A stretch of DNA of 36,847 nucleotides, taken from NCBI GenBank assembly GCA_910579485.1, contig CAJTVO010000014.1:1-36847 (forward strand), written 5' to 3'. The notes under the pieces are model-generated. The model saw only the letters and a program-made list of their open reading frames with translations, was not told the DNA's origin and did no database searches. Positions within the stretch are counted from its first letter, which is position 1; every line of letters starts with the position of its first letter. Origin of the DNA: an uncultured Oscillospiraceae bacterium (GTDB taxonomy: Bacteria > Bacillota > Clostridia > Oscillospirales > Oscillospiraceae). Below, one piece after another: positions 1 to 8,726 of this stretch. The position numbers and the translations under genes are program-made.

Positions 1-1
1 C

Positions 2-421
2 ACGGAGACGTTGGGCGACGCCTGCGGCCTGGAGGTGGTGCAGACCATCCACGAACAGCTGACCGAGAAGATTGCCCAGCACAAGGAGAGCAAAGACCCG
101 GAACCACTGTCGCTTACCGCCAAGGATGTGGGCAAAATGCTCCGAGAATGCGGTGTGGACGACGAGAAGGCCACCGCTTTTGAGAAGCAGTGCGCCGAGT
201 CTCTGGGCGTGGGCGCGGCCCTGAACCCCGCAAATTTGGTGGACACTGGTCGCTTTGAGATCAAGACCCCCGAGGCCCGGCTGATCGTAGATCCGGCCTG
301 CTCCTATGTGGTGGAGACCCGTGTGATAGACGGCAAGCGGTATATCCTGATTCCTGCCGGCGGGGATGTGGAGGTCAATGGGATGCCTATTTCCACAGAA
401 GAAATCAGGGAATCCGACTGA
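2..421 (+). CDS. DUF4317 family protein, C-terminal part
   Basis: The reading frame is open from the window edge, so only the last 139 residues are present. The segment with VQTIHEQLTEKIAQHKES, DPEPLSLTAKDV and VETRVIDGKRYILI looks like the C-terminal region of DUF4317 proteins, a family of unknown function common in Firmicutes. An ATG at base 11 is internal and not the likely start. It ends 59 bp before the LURP-one-like gene on the same strand. Both point opposite to the ICE genes, so this end may be host chromosome. Family call is from remembered sequence character; function unknown. Confidence 0.7.
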   Translation, partial: TETLGDACGLEVVQTIHEQLTEKIAQHKESKDPEPLSLTAKDVGKMLRECGVDDEKATAFEKQCAESLGVGAALNPANLVDTGRFEIKTPEARLIVDPACSYVVETRVIDGKRYILIPAGGDVEVNGMPISTEEIRESD

Positions 422-432
422 TACAGAATCAT

Positions 433-459
433 CGTTCAGACGGTATACTGGCCTGAACG
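433..459. repeat. Short inverted repeat between DUF4317 and LURP-like genes
   Basis: CGTTCAG and CTGAACG form a 7-bp perfect inverted repeat separated by 13 bases, just upstream of the next start codon. It could be a small RNA hairpin or an operator. No T-tract follows, so it does not look like a terminator. Confidence 0.4.
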
Positions 460-480
460 ACTTTGAAGGTGGTACTTTCT

Positions 481-954
481 ATGAAACTTCTGTTCAAACA
501 GCGATTTTTCTCCTGGTTTGACAGCTACGACATCTACAACGAGTCCAGCGAGACAGTTTACACTGTAAAAGGACAACTCTCCTGGGGACATTGCCTGAAA
601 ATTTATGATGCCATGGAGCATGAGGTCGGAACAGTAAAAGAAAGGATATTTACGTTTCTGCCCAAATTTGAGATGTACCTGGGTGAGCAGTACGTGGGCT
701 GCATCAGCAAGGAGTTTTCGTTCTTCAAGCCTAAGTACGACATTGACTGCAATGGCTGGCACATTGAAGGGGACTTTTGGGAATGGGATTACCGCATCAT
801 TGACGCAGATGACTACCAGGTTGCTACTGTGTCCAAGGAATTGTTCAACTGGACGGATACCTATGCCATTGAGGTTTACAATCCCCAAGACGCCCTCTAT
901 GCCTTGATGCTGGTATTAGCCATTGACGCGGAGAAATGCTCCCGAAATGATTGA
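481..954 (+). CDS. LURP-one-related / tubby-like C2 barrel protein
   Basis: A 157-aa protein starting MKLLFKQRFFSWFDSYDIY. An AGGTGG sequence lies 8 bases before this ATG, which is preferred over the upstream ATG at 463. The alternation of short aromatic beta strands with V-G-x-V and 'F..FLPKFEMYLGEQYVGCISKEFS' is typical of the LURP-one-related (YxjI-like) family. In that family a phospholipid-scramblase-like beta barrel surrounds a central helix, and the role is not well defined. The C-terminal DALYALMLVLAIDA matches the hydrophobic helix of the fold. It converges on the sigma factor gene with a 25-bp gap and no clear terminator. Confidence 0.7.
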   Translation: MKLLFKQRFFSWFDSYDIYNESSETVYTVKGQLSWGHCLKIYDAMEHEVGTVKERIFTFLPKFEMYLGEQYVGCISKEFSFFKPKYDIDCNGWHIEGDFWEWDYRIIDADDYQVATVSKELFNWTDTYAIEVYNPQDALYALMLVLAIDAEKCSRND

Positions 955-979
955 TCAAAGCCATAAAAACAAGTCTTAC

Positions 980-1618
980 TTACCGTTGAAATTTGCGAAG
1001 CCAGTAATGTCCATTGTTTGACACAAAGTAAAAAGGGACGCCGCCCTCATCAATGAGAGCGGCGTCCTTCCTCAGTTTTTCGGTGGCCCGGGAGATCCAA
1101 GCCCCAACCAGCGTGGGTTTCACTCCATAAAGCTGGGCAATATCGGTCCCGGTGTAGCCTTTTACTTTCAGTTCCATGGCCTCAATGCCCAGCAGGGCCG
1201 TACCGGTATAGCTGCGCCGGCCATATTCCAGAAGCTGCGTCAAACAGAGCCTGTCCATTTGCCGGTCTGTGTCATCGTAGGAGATCAGGCAGTCTCTCGG
1301 AGCACCATCCTCCCCGCATTCATCAAGGGAAACCACAGGCGCTTTTCTGCATTTTGCCTGAAGTGACCGGCAGTGATCCAGGAGATGGTTACGGATAACT
1401 GTACCCGCATAGGTGGCAAACTGCGCTCCGGCCTGGGCGTCATAGGACGCCGCCGCATGGCACAGAGCCACACAGCCCTCTTGATAGAGATCATCGTACC
1501 CCATACCATAGATGCCTTCGTTGACGTCAATACATCGGTGAATGGCCCAGTGGACTACCTGCATATGCTCTTCCACGAGAACCTGCTGTTCGGCAGTCAG
1601 TGTAATATGTTCTTTCAT
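980..1618 (-). CDS. Sigma-70 family-like RNA polymerase sigma factor
   Basis: 212 aa. Residues ~35-95 contain YDDLYQEGCVALCHAA, YDAQAGAQFATYA and IRNHLLDHCR, the conserved region 2 pattern of sigma-70 factors (core binding and -10 recognition). The C-terminal part (VKGYTGTDIAQLYGVKPTLVGAWISRATEKLR) is a helix-turn-helix suited to -35 binding. The ATG is preceded by GGGGGGGAG. The gene starts 15 bp after the zinc-finger gene, so the two form an operon. It may direct transcription of element genes or be a mobile-element regulator. Target promoters cannot be read from the window. Confidence 0.85.
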   Translation of the reverse strand: MKEHITLTAEQQVLVEEHMQVVHWAIHRCIDVNEGIYGMGYDDLYQEGCVALCHAAASYDAQAGAQFATYAGTVIRNHLLDHCRSLQAKCRKAPVVSLDECGEDGAPRDCLISYDDTDRQMDRLCLTQLLEYGRRSYTGTALLGIEAMELKVKGYTGTDIAQLYGVKPTLVGAWISRATEKLRKDAALIDEGGVPFYFVSNNGHYWLRKFQR

Positions 1619-1633
1619 TCTGAGCTCCCCCCC

Positions 1634-2032
1634 TTATGCCGCCTTGTAGGCCGCCCCGGTGAAGCCGTCACACAGGCAAATGACCTGCGCACATCGGTAC
1701 TCGGAAAAGTGAGCGATGTGGGCCTCCGCCTCTGGAAGTCCCAGTTGTACCTGGAGCCAGCGATAAGCTTCTTTTTTGCTCATGTAACCATCCTCCCAAA
1801 GTCGGTTCAGGGCAAGATGGGCATCCCGGCGCATCTGTCGGAGTTTCCTGTTCGCCAGTGTTCCCATAGGCAGGCGGCTGTCCCGATGGGCGGCCACATA
1901 GGCATCACAGACCGGATATCGGGCGCAGACATAGACCTCCTCGCCGGAACCAGCGTTCCGCCGAACCACCTGAGCGGAACGGCGAACCGCCTTTGCCCCG
2001 CAGTAGGGGCAGCTGATGTTGACCTGTTTCAT
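1634..2032 (-). CDS. Zinc-finger protein, DUF3268-like
   Basis: 132 aa. The N-terminus has CPYCGAKAVRR followed about 20 residues later by VYVCARYPVCDAYV, giving a CxxC...CxxxxxC zinc site with 'AHRDSRLPMGTLAN' behind it. This is the pattern of DUF3268, a zinc-finger family frequent on ICEs and phages of clostridia. A C-terminal helical segment (LALNRLWEDGYMSKKEAYRWLQVQLGL) follows. AAAGGAG lies 7 bases before the ATG. First gene of a two-gene operon with the sigma factor. DNA or RNA binding is likely but not shown. Confidence 0.75.
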   Translation of the reverse strand: MKQVNISCPYCGAKAVRRSAQVVRRNAGSGEEVYVCARYPVCDAYVAAHRDSRLPMGTLANRKLRQMRRDAHLALNRLWEDGYMSKKEAYRWLQVQLGLPEAEAHIAHFSEYRCAQVICLCDGFTGAAYKAA

Positions 2033-2246
2033 ACACGCACTCCTTTCTTCACGTTGCGTTTTGCCAATTCCCCATAGATGAAAGGAAACTGATTCAGTTT
2101 TGTCGGGTGTCGGGAGACTACCCCAAATTGATCAACCACTTTAATACGCACCGCTCGAAAGAAAAAAGGGCATCAAAAATTGTGAATTTTTTGTAAACAA
2201 AATTAGTTGAAGAAAATTGCACCGCCGGGATGGAGAATGACGGTTC

Positions 2247-4391
2247 CTATAAATTGTCGGCCTGTCGGTCAGCCGACGCAAGACGCTCCGCACACCTGAC
2301 GGCGTTTGTGCAGGTGAAGTACCGGATGGGAACATCGCTGTTTCGGGCAATCTCGGCCACTTTGTAGTAGTAGGAATGGGCAATGTAGTTGGTCTGGACC
2401 CATATGACATCTGCCCGGCGGATCAGTTCCGCGTTGGGACTGATATCTCGCCTCACAAAGTTGACATCCGGGAGCAGGGGGCGAATCGCCTTCAGCCAGT
2501 TATCGCTGCCACCAAAAACTACCGTGCGCTGCCTGGCCTGATAGGGAAAATGAATCCTCTGTGATGTTTCCGGTTTCGGCTCTTGCCCGGAGGTCTGATA
2601 AAACACCAGCTCCCGTAGGTCGATCAGTTCCTGGCGCTCACTGCTGGCCTCGGCCTTTGCCTGTACCAATTCCGCTTGGCCTACTCTGACCGCTTTCTCC
2701 GCCGTGTGCAGAGCATCTTTGGTCTGCGAGAGCTGCTTTTCCAGCTCCTCCACCCGTCCGGACATTTCCTGCAAGGTCAGTCCGGCGTTTTCCTCAGCAT
2801 CCTCCATCATGTCTGCCGACAGTTCACTATCGTGCAAAAAAACCATCGACAGAAATTCCTCGGCAAGATGCAGATATTGCTCCCATACGGGGACTTCCGC
2901 CGCCGGGATACCGGCCCGTGTCAGAGCCTCCGCCGCCTTGCCGGATATGGAGACATGGCGCGGCATGATCAACCCGGTCAATCCAAATACCAGCTGCGGC
3001 ATATTGACAGCCCTATACGGCCCCTCCGGATCCAGAGGATGGGGCATAATATCCGGCCGGTATTTGAGTTCGTACAGCCCGGCCCTTTTCTCATACGGCC
3101 CCCACGAAGTCGCAAGGTCAAACGTGTCGTCGTTTATATCTGCCTCTCCGTCCCCATAGCAGATTTCATACAGGCCGGGGATACCGGGCGCCGCCATGCA
3201 CCAGGGCAGCTTTGATGCTGCAGCGAACAGCACGGCCAGAGCTGGTGAATACAGCCAGGGCAGATCGCTCCCAGCCTCTATCATACAAAGGAACGCAAAG
3301 CAGGTTTCATACGGGTCATCTACGGTAAAGCCCTCCATAATCTGCCGGATTTCCGGGGGGTAACGCCCTGCCCACATTTTAATAAGCTCACACTCCATAA
3401 GCGGCAGCATATAGGCATATACTCGCAGGTCATAGTGGTCAAAGGCGAGCCTGTCCGCCTCCTCCTGTTTCTCCAGCCCCGTTTTAGTCAAAGCCTCGAT
3501 TTTTTCCAGCCGGTATTCCGTCTGAGAGGGTAGCGCGTCCGGGCAGACCGGGGACCGGATCTCTGGCCGCGATGTCAACGGGTACCGGGGAGAATCCTTG
3601 CGCGCCAGATCCTCCGGACAGATGCCTCTGGCTTCACGGTAATGCTGATCGCATTCGTCCGAGATCCGCCTGACCGTGCTTCTCACACGATGCTCCTTGC
3701 GGGCATACTCCGCCATGCAGGAAAAATACCGGTCGATATAGTCCCACATTCTAATCTCAAAGTTTGCGGAGATCTGTTCGATCAGGCCTGACGGGAGCAT
3801 CGACATCAGCGTGTCGAAACGCTCCCTATCCGTGTCAAGGCTTTTGGATGCCAGCCATTCCCCAGTGCCATGACGTTTGGCCGCGGCTCCGCTGACCAGA
3901 CCGCAGCTCCGGCTATGTCCGCCATTACGCTCCATAATCACCTGGAGCATCCTGCGTATGACAGTCTTACCGTAACGCGGCTCTGTATAATCCTCTACAT
4001 AGAGGTATTTGCCGTTATCCACAGGTAGATGCTCATCAATGGTACGGGTACTGTTGCACTCGCAAAGCACATCCAAAAACCAGAGGGCGGCCGCCAAAGA
4101 AAGGTGACAGCTCTCATCGACCATGCTCACAGAGTCCGCAGGGGCGGCGCACAGTCTCGCCCATTCAACATCAATATCCAGTTCAGGATACTTTTCGGCG
4201 TACCGAGACCTTGCCGCTTCCATATAGGCAAGCGTGGCCGCTTTCCGGCGCTTCAGAATATCACCGGACAGGTCATATGCGGCCGCCCTATGCCCGCCCT
4301 CGGTCACCTCGTTCACAAACTGTATAGAATGTTTGAATTCTTTTGACACAAGTTTTATTGTTTTTGGACTTTCTGTGACGTTATGCCCCAT
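2247..4391 (-). CDS. DUF2325 domain protein with long N-terminal region and coiled coil
   Basis: 714 aa from the ATG at 4391, which has AAGGAGG 8 bases upstream; the ATG 10 codons earlier has no such site. The first ~540 residues are unrecognised and mostly helical. Residues ~550-610 (RVEELEKQLSQTKDALHTAEK) are a coiled coil. The last ~90 residues carry VVFGGSDNWLKAIRPLLPDVNFV, ADVIWVQTNYIAHSYYYKV and CTNAVRCAE, matching DUF2325, a Rossmann-like fold sometimes called a nucleotide-binding module. It lies 42 bp after the C39 peptidase gene, probably in the same operon. Function unknown; a regulatory or structural role in transfer is speculation. Confidence 0.7.
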   Translation of the reverse strand: MGHNVTESPKTIKLVSKEFKHSIQFVNEVTEGGHRAAAYDLSGDILKRRKAATLAYMEAARSRYAEKYPELDIDVEWARLCAAPADSVSMVDESCHLSLAAALWFLDVLCECNSTRTIDEHLPVDNGKYLYVEDYTEPRYGKTVIRRMLQVIMERNGGHSRSCGLVSGAAAKRHGTGEWLASKSLDTDRERFDTLMSMLPSGLIEQISANFEIRMWDYIDRYFSCMAEYARKEHRVRSTVRRISDECDQHYREARGICPEDLARKDSPRYPLTSRPEIRSPVCPDALPSQTEYRLEKIEALTKTGLEKQEEADRLAFDHYDLRVYAYMLPLMECELIKMWAGRYPPEIRQIMEGFTVDDPYETCFAFLCMIEAGSDLPWLYSPALAVLFAAASKLPWCMAAPGIPGLYEICYGDGEADINDDTFDLATSWGPYEKRAGLYELKYRPDIMPHPLDPEGPYRAVNMPQLVFGLTGLIMPRHVSISGKAAEALTRAGIPAAEVPVWEQYLHLAEEFLSMVFLHDSELSADMMEDAEENAGLTLQEMSGRVEELEKQLSQTKDALHTAEKAVRVGQAELVQAKAEASSERQELIDLRELVFYQTSGQEPKPETSQRIHFPYQARQRTVVFGGSDNWLKAIRPLLPDVNFVRRDISPNAELIRRADVIWVQTNYIAHSYYYKVAEIARNSDVPIRYFTCTNAVRCAERLASADRQADNL

Positions 4392-4433
4392 CTTATCAAC
4401 CTCCTTCGGGGTGTTGTGCATGATTATCTGTAT

Positions 4434-5798
4434 TTATAGAGCACCAATGATCCAAAAAGGCCCTCCCGATCCGGCTCTTTTGCCGGCCTCATTCAGGATA
4501 ATAGATAGCTCCCACAGCTTCTGGCTGCGTTTATAGCTGGCGGGGTCAGCTACCAGGATTTTTCCATCCTGGACGCCCCGCAGCACGATGAAGTGTCCAC
4601 TGGTTGTAAAATGGCCCTTGCCCATGATGGCAACGACCAGCTTCCCCTCGCTGAGAGCGTCCACAATACGCTGAGGCTCGGAGGCAGTACAGCCCTCCAC
4701 GGTCAGGCCCCACGCTTTGGCCGCATTGGGGATCAGGGCATGGTAGGAGCCGCTTTTGCTGCACCAGCCGCCGTTCTCGTAGGACCACTTCGCCATCTCA
4801 ATGGGATCGACCGTTTCACTTGTCAGGGAAGACACCACAATAGACATGGCCGTGGGGCCGCAGCCGTAGCCTCCGATGTTGTCCGTGCCGTAGGGTTTAT
4901 TGGCGTACCGCTCATCTAACTGATTGAAGTAAACTACCTCAGTGGCCCCATCTGTAAAGCGCACGTTTCCCAGCGATGAGATGGTTGTCCCGCTGTATTC
5001 GGCGTACTGGAACATTCCATCGCCCAAGAACAGGCTGAGATTCTGGGCATAGTTGCCAGCCAGCGATTTCTGGTCATCTGTCAGATGGAATACATTGTCC
5101 GCAAAATAACCCTCCCCGTTGTAGGAGAGGGTGTAGATATACCAGGTCTCATTCTTTGTCTCCACCACATCCGGGGTGTCCGGGTCATCAGCCTCCACAG
5201 TACGTACCTCTGAGGTTCGGGTATAGGTATAGAGATGGCCCTTACCCTGCCGAAGGACTCGCTCCAAATCGGCCTTTGAAATGTTCTTCCAATCCATATC
5301 TTTGGCGGCGCAGTATTGAGCGAGAAAAGAATTGGTGTTGCTGATCAGATTCCCTTCATAGGGATTCTTGATTTCGTAATTGTCGCCGCCGGTAGACGCA
5401 AAATCCGCAGCAATCCGGGTCTCTGCGTCAGTGATGCCCTCGCCCAAGATCTGATTGATGGAAAACGCCAGGTCATTGGTATTTTCCGTAATGGCGGCAT
5501 TGTCGTTCAAAACCGGGATACCGTTGGAGGAGTTTCCGGCGGTCAGCCCCCCGAAGATAATGGAGGGCAGCATAAGGATGAACAGGATCGGTAACATCAG
5601 CAGCACTGCGGCAGCGGCAAGGATCTTTCCGGCGTGCTTGCTCATGCCAACAGCCACACCAGCCGCTACGCCATATGGCCCCCCTACCGCCGCACCCTTT
5701 GCAGCCCCGGCAATGGCCTTGCCGGTTTTAATTGCGCCATGGATGGTATGAGCGGTGCCGGCCGCTTGGGACAGACTGCTCTTTTCTTCATTGTTCAG
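4434..5798 (-). CDS. C39-like cysteine peptidase, probable transfer-associated wall hydrolase
   Basis: Read from a CTG at 5798 the protein is 454 aa. An Ala/Gly-rich cytoplasmic stretch is followed by a membrane helix (ILAAAAVLLMLPILFILML), an extracellular linker and a C-terminal peptidase_C39_2-type domain: GGYGCGPTAMS (catalytic Cys ~residue 312), TTSGHFIVLRG (His) and VADPAS (Asp). Such proteins fill the VirB1 slot of Gram-positive conjugation systems, opening peptidoglycan for the channel. No ATG/GTG/TTG fits the N-terminus. GGGAGG sits 9 bases before CTG, while the GTG in the other frame stops after six codons (SKSEQ). So either CTG is the start or one base has been lost near 5790. The first standard in-frame start is GTG at 5657. 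Confidence 0.7.
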   Translation of the reverse strand: MNNEEKSSLSQAAGTAHTIHGAIKTGKAIAGAAKGAAVGGPYGVAAGVAVGMSKHAGKILAAAAVLLMLPILFILMLPSIIFGGLTAGNSSNGIPVLNDNAAITENTNDLAFSINQILGEGITDAETRIAADFASTGGDNYEIKNPYEGNLISNTNSFLAQYCAAKDMDWKNISKADLERVLRQGKGHLYTYTRTSEVRTVEADDPDTPDVVETKNETWYIYTLSYNGEGYFADNVFHLTDDQKSLAGNYAQNLSLFLGDGMFQYAEYSGTTISSLGNVRFTDGATEVVYFNQLDERYANKPYGTDNIGGYGCGPTAMSIVVSSLTSETVDPIEMAKWSYENGGWCSKSGSYHALIPNAAKAWGLTVEGCTASEPQRIVDALSEGKLVVAIMGKGHFTTSGHFIVLRGVQDGKILVADPASYKRSQKLWELSIILNEAGKRAGSGGPFWIIGAL

Positions 5799-5817
5799 AT
5801 TTGGACACCTCCCGAAC

Positions 5818-5846
5818 TTGTATGATTGTGATTCTTCCGCTATAAT
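5818..5846 (+). promoter_or_regulatory. Sigma-70-type promoter for the zinc-ribbon/MmcQ genes
   Basis: TTGTAT (5818-5823), a 17-bp spacer and a perfect TATAAT (5841-5846), 16 bp before the start codon of the zinc-ribbon gene. It lies between two divergently read genes. Confidence 0.65.
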
Positions 5847-5862
5847 ATCGCAGGTGATAGAA

Positions 5863-6015
5863 ATGATTTACGTTTGCGATAACTGCCACTTTATTTTCAG
5901 CCGCGTCAGCCAGCCGGAACAGTGTCCCGATTGCGGGAAGTATGCCGTCCGGCCAGCGGATGAAGCGGAGCGGCAGGAATACAAGGAACACCTGAAGGAG
6001 CCACGAGAGATATAA
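5863..6015 (+). CDS. Small zinc-ribbon protein
   Basis: 50 aa. MIYVCDNCHFIFSR... then QCPDCGKYAVRPA gives two CxxC knuckles of a rubredoxin-like zinc ribbon, followed by a charged tail. AGGTGAT lies before the ATG, which I chose over the upstream reading frame extension. A TATAAT promoter is just upstream and the MmcQ/YjbR gene starts 11 bp downstream, so the two are co-transcribed. Such ribbons bind zinc and often nucleic acid or a protein partner; the partner is unknown. Confidence 0.75.
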   Translation: MIYVCDNCHFIFSRVSQPEQCPDCGKYAVRPADEAERQEYKEHLKEPREI

Positions 6016-6026
6016 GGAGCAGACAA

Positions 6027-6431
6027 ATGAACCAGAGTACGCAGCGTGAGCGGATCACGCAGTACATACGAGACACCTACGGGACGGAAGCGGAATACCT
6101 TTGGGCAGACAGTCCGGGAAACGCCGTATTCCGCCACCCCGCCAGCAGAAAGTGGTACGCCGCCATGATGCGGGTCCTCCCGGAAAAACTGGGGCTTGCC
6201 GGGGAAGATGCCCTTGATGTGATGGATATAAAGTGTAGCACCATCATGATCGGCTCTCTGTTGCCCACAAAGGGCTTTCTCCCCGCCTACCACATGAATA
6301 AAAACCACTGGATTTCTGTTGTTCTGGATGACTCCGTTTCCGATAGTCAAATCACGCCTTTGCTGGAATTGAGTTATGACAGCGTTGCGCCCAAATGCAA
6401 AAAGCAACGCGCTCAGCCAGCGGAGGAATAG
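6027..6431 (+). CDS. MmcQ/YjbR family DNA-binding-fold protein
   Basis: 134 aa, AAGGAG 7 bases before the ATG. The pattern (Y..A..LW...PGNAVFRHP..KWYAAMMRV... LLPTKGFLPAYHMNKNHWISVVLDDSV) matches the MmcQ/YjbR family, whose CyaY-like fold is believed to bind DNA; members are frequent on clostridial ICEs. Its 3' end overlaps the end of the HD-GYP gene on the other strand by 19 bp. Specific role unknown. Confidence 0.85.
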   Translation: MNQSTQRERITQYIRDTYGTEAEYLWADSPGNAVFRHPASRKWYAAMMRVLPEKLGLAGEDALDVMDIKCSTIMIGSLLPTKGFLPAYHMNKNHWISVVLDDSVSDSQITPLLELSYDSVAPKCKKQRAQPAEE

Positions 6432-7036
6432 ACCGCTCTGGAGATTGCGCCGATGTGCTGGGCGAAACAGGCCAGAATCAGCGGGTTAAAAGCCCCGCAG
6501 GCCCCGGCCACGATCATGTCGCCGGCCTGTTTTTGCGTAAACGCCGGCTTGTAGACCCGGGGATGTACCAGGGCATCGAAAGCGTCCGCCAGCCCCACCA
6601 CCTGTACCCAGGGCGCAATATCACGCCCCTTCAGTCTGTCCGGGTAGCCGCTGCCATCCCACCGCTCATGGTGGTGGCGGCATACGTCGCAGATTTGAGG
6701 GAACGCCTCGCACTCCCGCAGCTCCGGCACCCGCTCCAGCAGGTCACAGCCTTGGGTAGTGTGGGTCTTCATCACCTCAAATTCCTCTTTTGTTAGAGAG
6801 CCGGGCTTGTTCAGTATCTCAGGAGGGATGGCCCGCTTGCCGATATCGTGGAGCAGGGCCAAGGTGGCGTAAAGCCGTATCTCTGCTACGGTCAGCGGTG
6901 GAATCACTGCGGCGGCAGAGAAAACGCGGAGCAGGCTATCGGTCAGATCCTGAAACTGCATACTGTGGGGCGCATGGTCAATGAGAAGCTGCTCCCGGCG
7001 GAGAACTGTAAAAGTTTCTTCCATATTCATGGTCAT
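6413..7036 (-). CDS. HD-GYP domain protein (probable cyclic-dinucleotide phosphodiesterase)
   Basis: 207 aa. Residues 62-67 are LHDIGK (metal-binding HD), THTTQG lies near 91-96, and HHHERWDGSGYP spans 121-132. This is the full HD-GYP signature of enzymes that hydrolyse c-di-GMP or cGAMP-type messengers, using a di-iron centre. It has no receiver or other sensor domain, so it is a stand-alone domain. It follows the adhesin gene at 68 bp, beyond a hairpin, on the same strand. GAGGTG lies just before the first ATG; ATGs 2 and 4 codons later are also possible. Linking it to control of adhesin display is inference. Confidence 0.85.
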   Translation of the reverse strand: MTMNMEETFTVLRREQLLIDHAPHSMQFQDLTDSLLRVFSAAAVIPPLTVAEIRLYATLALLHDIGKRAIPPEILNKPGSLTKEEFEVMKTHTTQGCDLLERVPELRECEAFPQICDVCRHHHERWDGSGYPDRLKGRDIAPWVQVVGLADAFDALVHPRVYKPAFTQKQAGDMIVAGACGAFNPLILACFAQHIGAISRAVYSSAG

Positions 7037-7057
7037 ATCACCTCAATCAATGTCAAA

Positions 7058-7090
7058 GGGGGCGGCTCTCTATTGAAAGAGAGCCGCCCC
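7058..7090 (-). terminator. Hairpin terminator after the adhesin gene
   Basis: A perfect 13-bp GC-rich stem (7059-7071 with 7078-7090) and 6-base loop, 15 bp past the adhesin stop codon. The downstream T-tract on the minus strand is short (CTTTGACATTG), so termination may be partial, leaving read-through to the HD-GYP gene. Confidence 0.6.
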
Positions 7091-7104
7091 GTCTGCTGGT
7101 TCGA

Positions 7105-8561
7105 TCAATAGCCCGTTTTGGGCAGAGGAACAGTTGGAGTCAGTTTGCGAATGATCGTGACCCAGGTGGCCTGCGCAGTCTGCCAGGTTCCCTGGTACTT
7201 GCCACCCACATCGGCCCGGTTGACGAGCTGGTAGCCGTTGGCCGCTGTGCCGCTTACCACCACGGTCAGGGTAGGATTCGCCACGGACTGGAATCCCACT
7301 GGAACCTTCCCAAAGTCAAAATAGACATCCGTGACATACTCCCCAGCCTGAGTGGGAATGGCGTTCAGGCTGAAGGAGTAACTGCTGTTGGTGAGCAGGT
7401 TGGACGCCAACACCTGATAGTTGGCGGTGTAGTTGGTCTTATAGAGGATGCGGTAGTTCAGCCGCGCGCTGTAGGTGCCGGTGGTCAGAACAGTGGCCCG
7501 CGCCGCATCTGTGGGAATGCGGTCATGCCAATAAAAATTGGAAAGCGGCACATTGCTGGTGTTGGCGACCGTGAAGTCGTAGCGCATGGAGCTGCCGGAC
7601 AGCGCCTCGGCGTTGCCGCGCTTGGTGATCGACACACCCAGATTAGAGGGCTTGTCATAGGCGCTCACCTTGATGATCTGGCCGGAGAACTCCAACGTTT
7701 CATCAAACACAGTGGGATCCACCTGCCAATAGGCGGGCGCTGTGACCTCTACGATCTTATAGCGGCCCAAGGGCAGGGGCTTGGAGGCGGCTACGCCGCG
7801 GGCATCCGTGGTAATATAATCGACCACCTTGCCCGTCCGGGGGTTGCTGATTTCATAGACCGCACCCTGGAGCGGGGTGCCGGCAGGCGTACCAGTGACC
7901 TCATTGTACTCGGCGGCGTATTTCCACACCTGGATTTGCCCGGTGATAGGCGTGTTCTCCCACTCGATCTCCACAGTCTTACCCGGCTGGACATAGATCG
8001 TCTTGTACTGCTTATCCAGCTCATAGCCTGGAGCCGCTTCCAGCTCGCGAATATACAGGCGGCCCTTACCAGCCACAGTCACATCGTCAATGTAGATGTA
8101 CCCCTGGTCGTCCGTGGTGTACTCGCCGATGGGCTGCTTGTTCTGGTCGTAGAGCAGGAATTTGACTTCGTAGATCCCCTCGCCGGTCACACTGTCGATT
8201 TTGTGGATGATAATGCCGCTGAAAGCTTTGTTGGTCACCCAGACCTCTGTGGCCTCGTTATCCTTGACTGTGAAATAGGTTGGGGTCGTATCGATCTTGT
8301 ACCCTTCGGCTGCCCGTGTCTCCAGCAGATAGTAGTCACCGGCATCCAGATTGACGTGGACAGAACCATTCTTGCTCGTGGTCACGGTGTCCACAAGGCC
8401 GCCGTCCATGCGGTGGATCTCAAAAGTGGTGTCGGGGATGCGTACACTGCGGTCATCCTCATTCACCTTGAAGATATCCACACCGCCCTCGCGCTTGTTC
8501 CAGAAAGTGAGGGTATGGGCCACACCATCGTCCTTGATCAGAATGCTCTGGGGCGATGACG
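7105..8561 (-). CDS. Giant Cna-B adhesin, 3' exon (C-terminal 485 residues)
   Basis: This is the continuation of the adhesin gene past the intron. The ORF seen here (ATG at 8586) starts inside the intron and is not a true gene start. After splicing the first residues read TSSPQSILIKDDGVAHTLTF, finishing Cna-B domain 15 in the same way as the earlier copy (GAPKSILIKSGEVQTLRF). Three more Cna-B domains follow (HRMDGG..., IIIHKIDSVTGEG..., IQVWKYAAEYNE...). A last ~165-residue beta-rich domain precedes LPKTGY at the very C-terminus. The LPKTG motif marks it as a sortase substrate, but there is no hydrophobic helix or basic tail after it. Exon lengths 5323 + 1457 = 6780 bases, exactly 2260 codons. 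Confidence 0.85.
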
Positions 8562-8569
8562 ATAGGTAA

Positions 8570-8640
8570 GTCTCTGATGAAATCATCTCGGACTTTTCCC
8601 CCGTCCCACACCGGACGGGCGCCTTTCAGCGCATCCGGCG
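8570..8640 (-). ncRNA. Group II intron domains V and VI
   Basis: Minus-strand RNA. Domain V is at 8640-8609: a 7-bp stem (CGCCGGA with UCCGGUG), small bulge, then GCGC/GCGC closing a UGAAAG loop that holds a GAAA tetraloop. Domain VI is at 8593-8570: GUC...GAUGA-UU-UCAUC...GAC. An eight-base tail to the 3' splice site follows. Helix pairing was checked by eye only; the exact branch adenosine is not assigned. Confidence 0.7.
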
Positions 8641-8726
8641 TACCCTCTTACTTTGTATAGAGACACCTCCAGGACCAAAGATGTCTCCTAATCAATGGAA
8701 CAAGAGCATATTTACTGCATAAAGAT

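Noticed and set aside
436..888. Minus-strand 150-codon frame opposite the LURP-one-like gene.
   Set aside because: No motif or ribosome site; the plus strand has both.
2033..2246. AT-rich 214-bp gap as a promoter or origin.
   Set aside because: No -35/-10 pair with proper spacing and no convincing repeats were found by eye.
7105..8586. A separate 493-aa Cna-B gene starting at 8586.
   Set aside because: The first eight codons lie in the intron 3' end; the remainder is the continuation of the upstream adhesin, in frame after intron removal.
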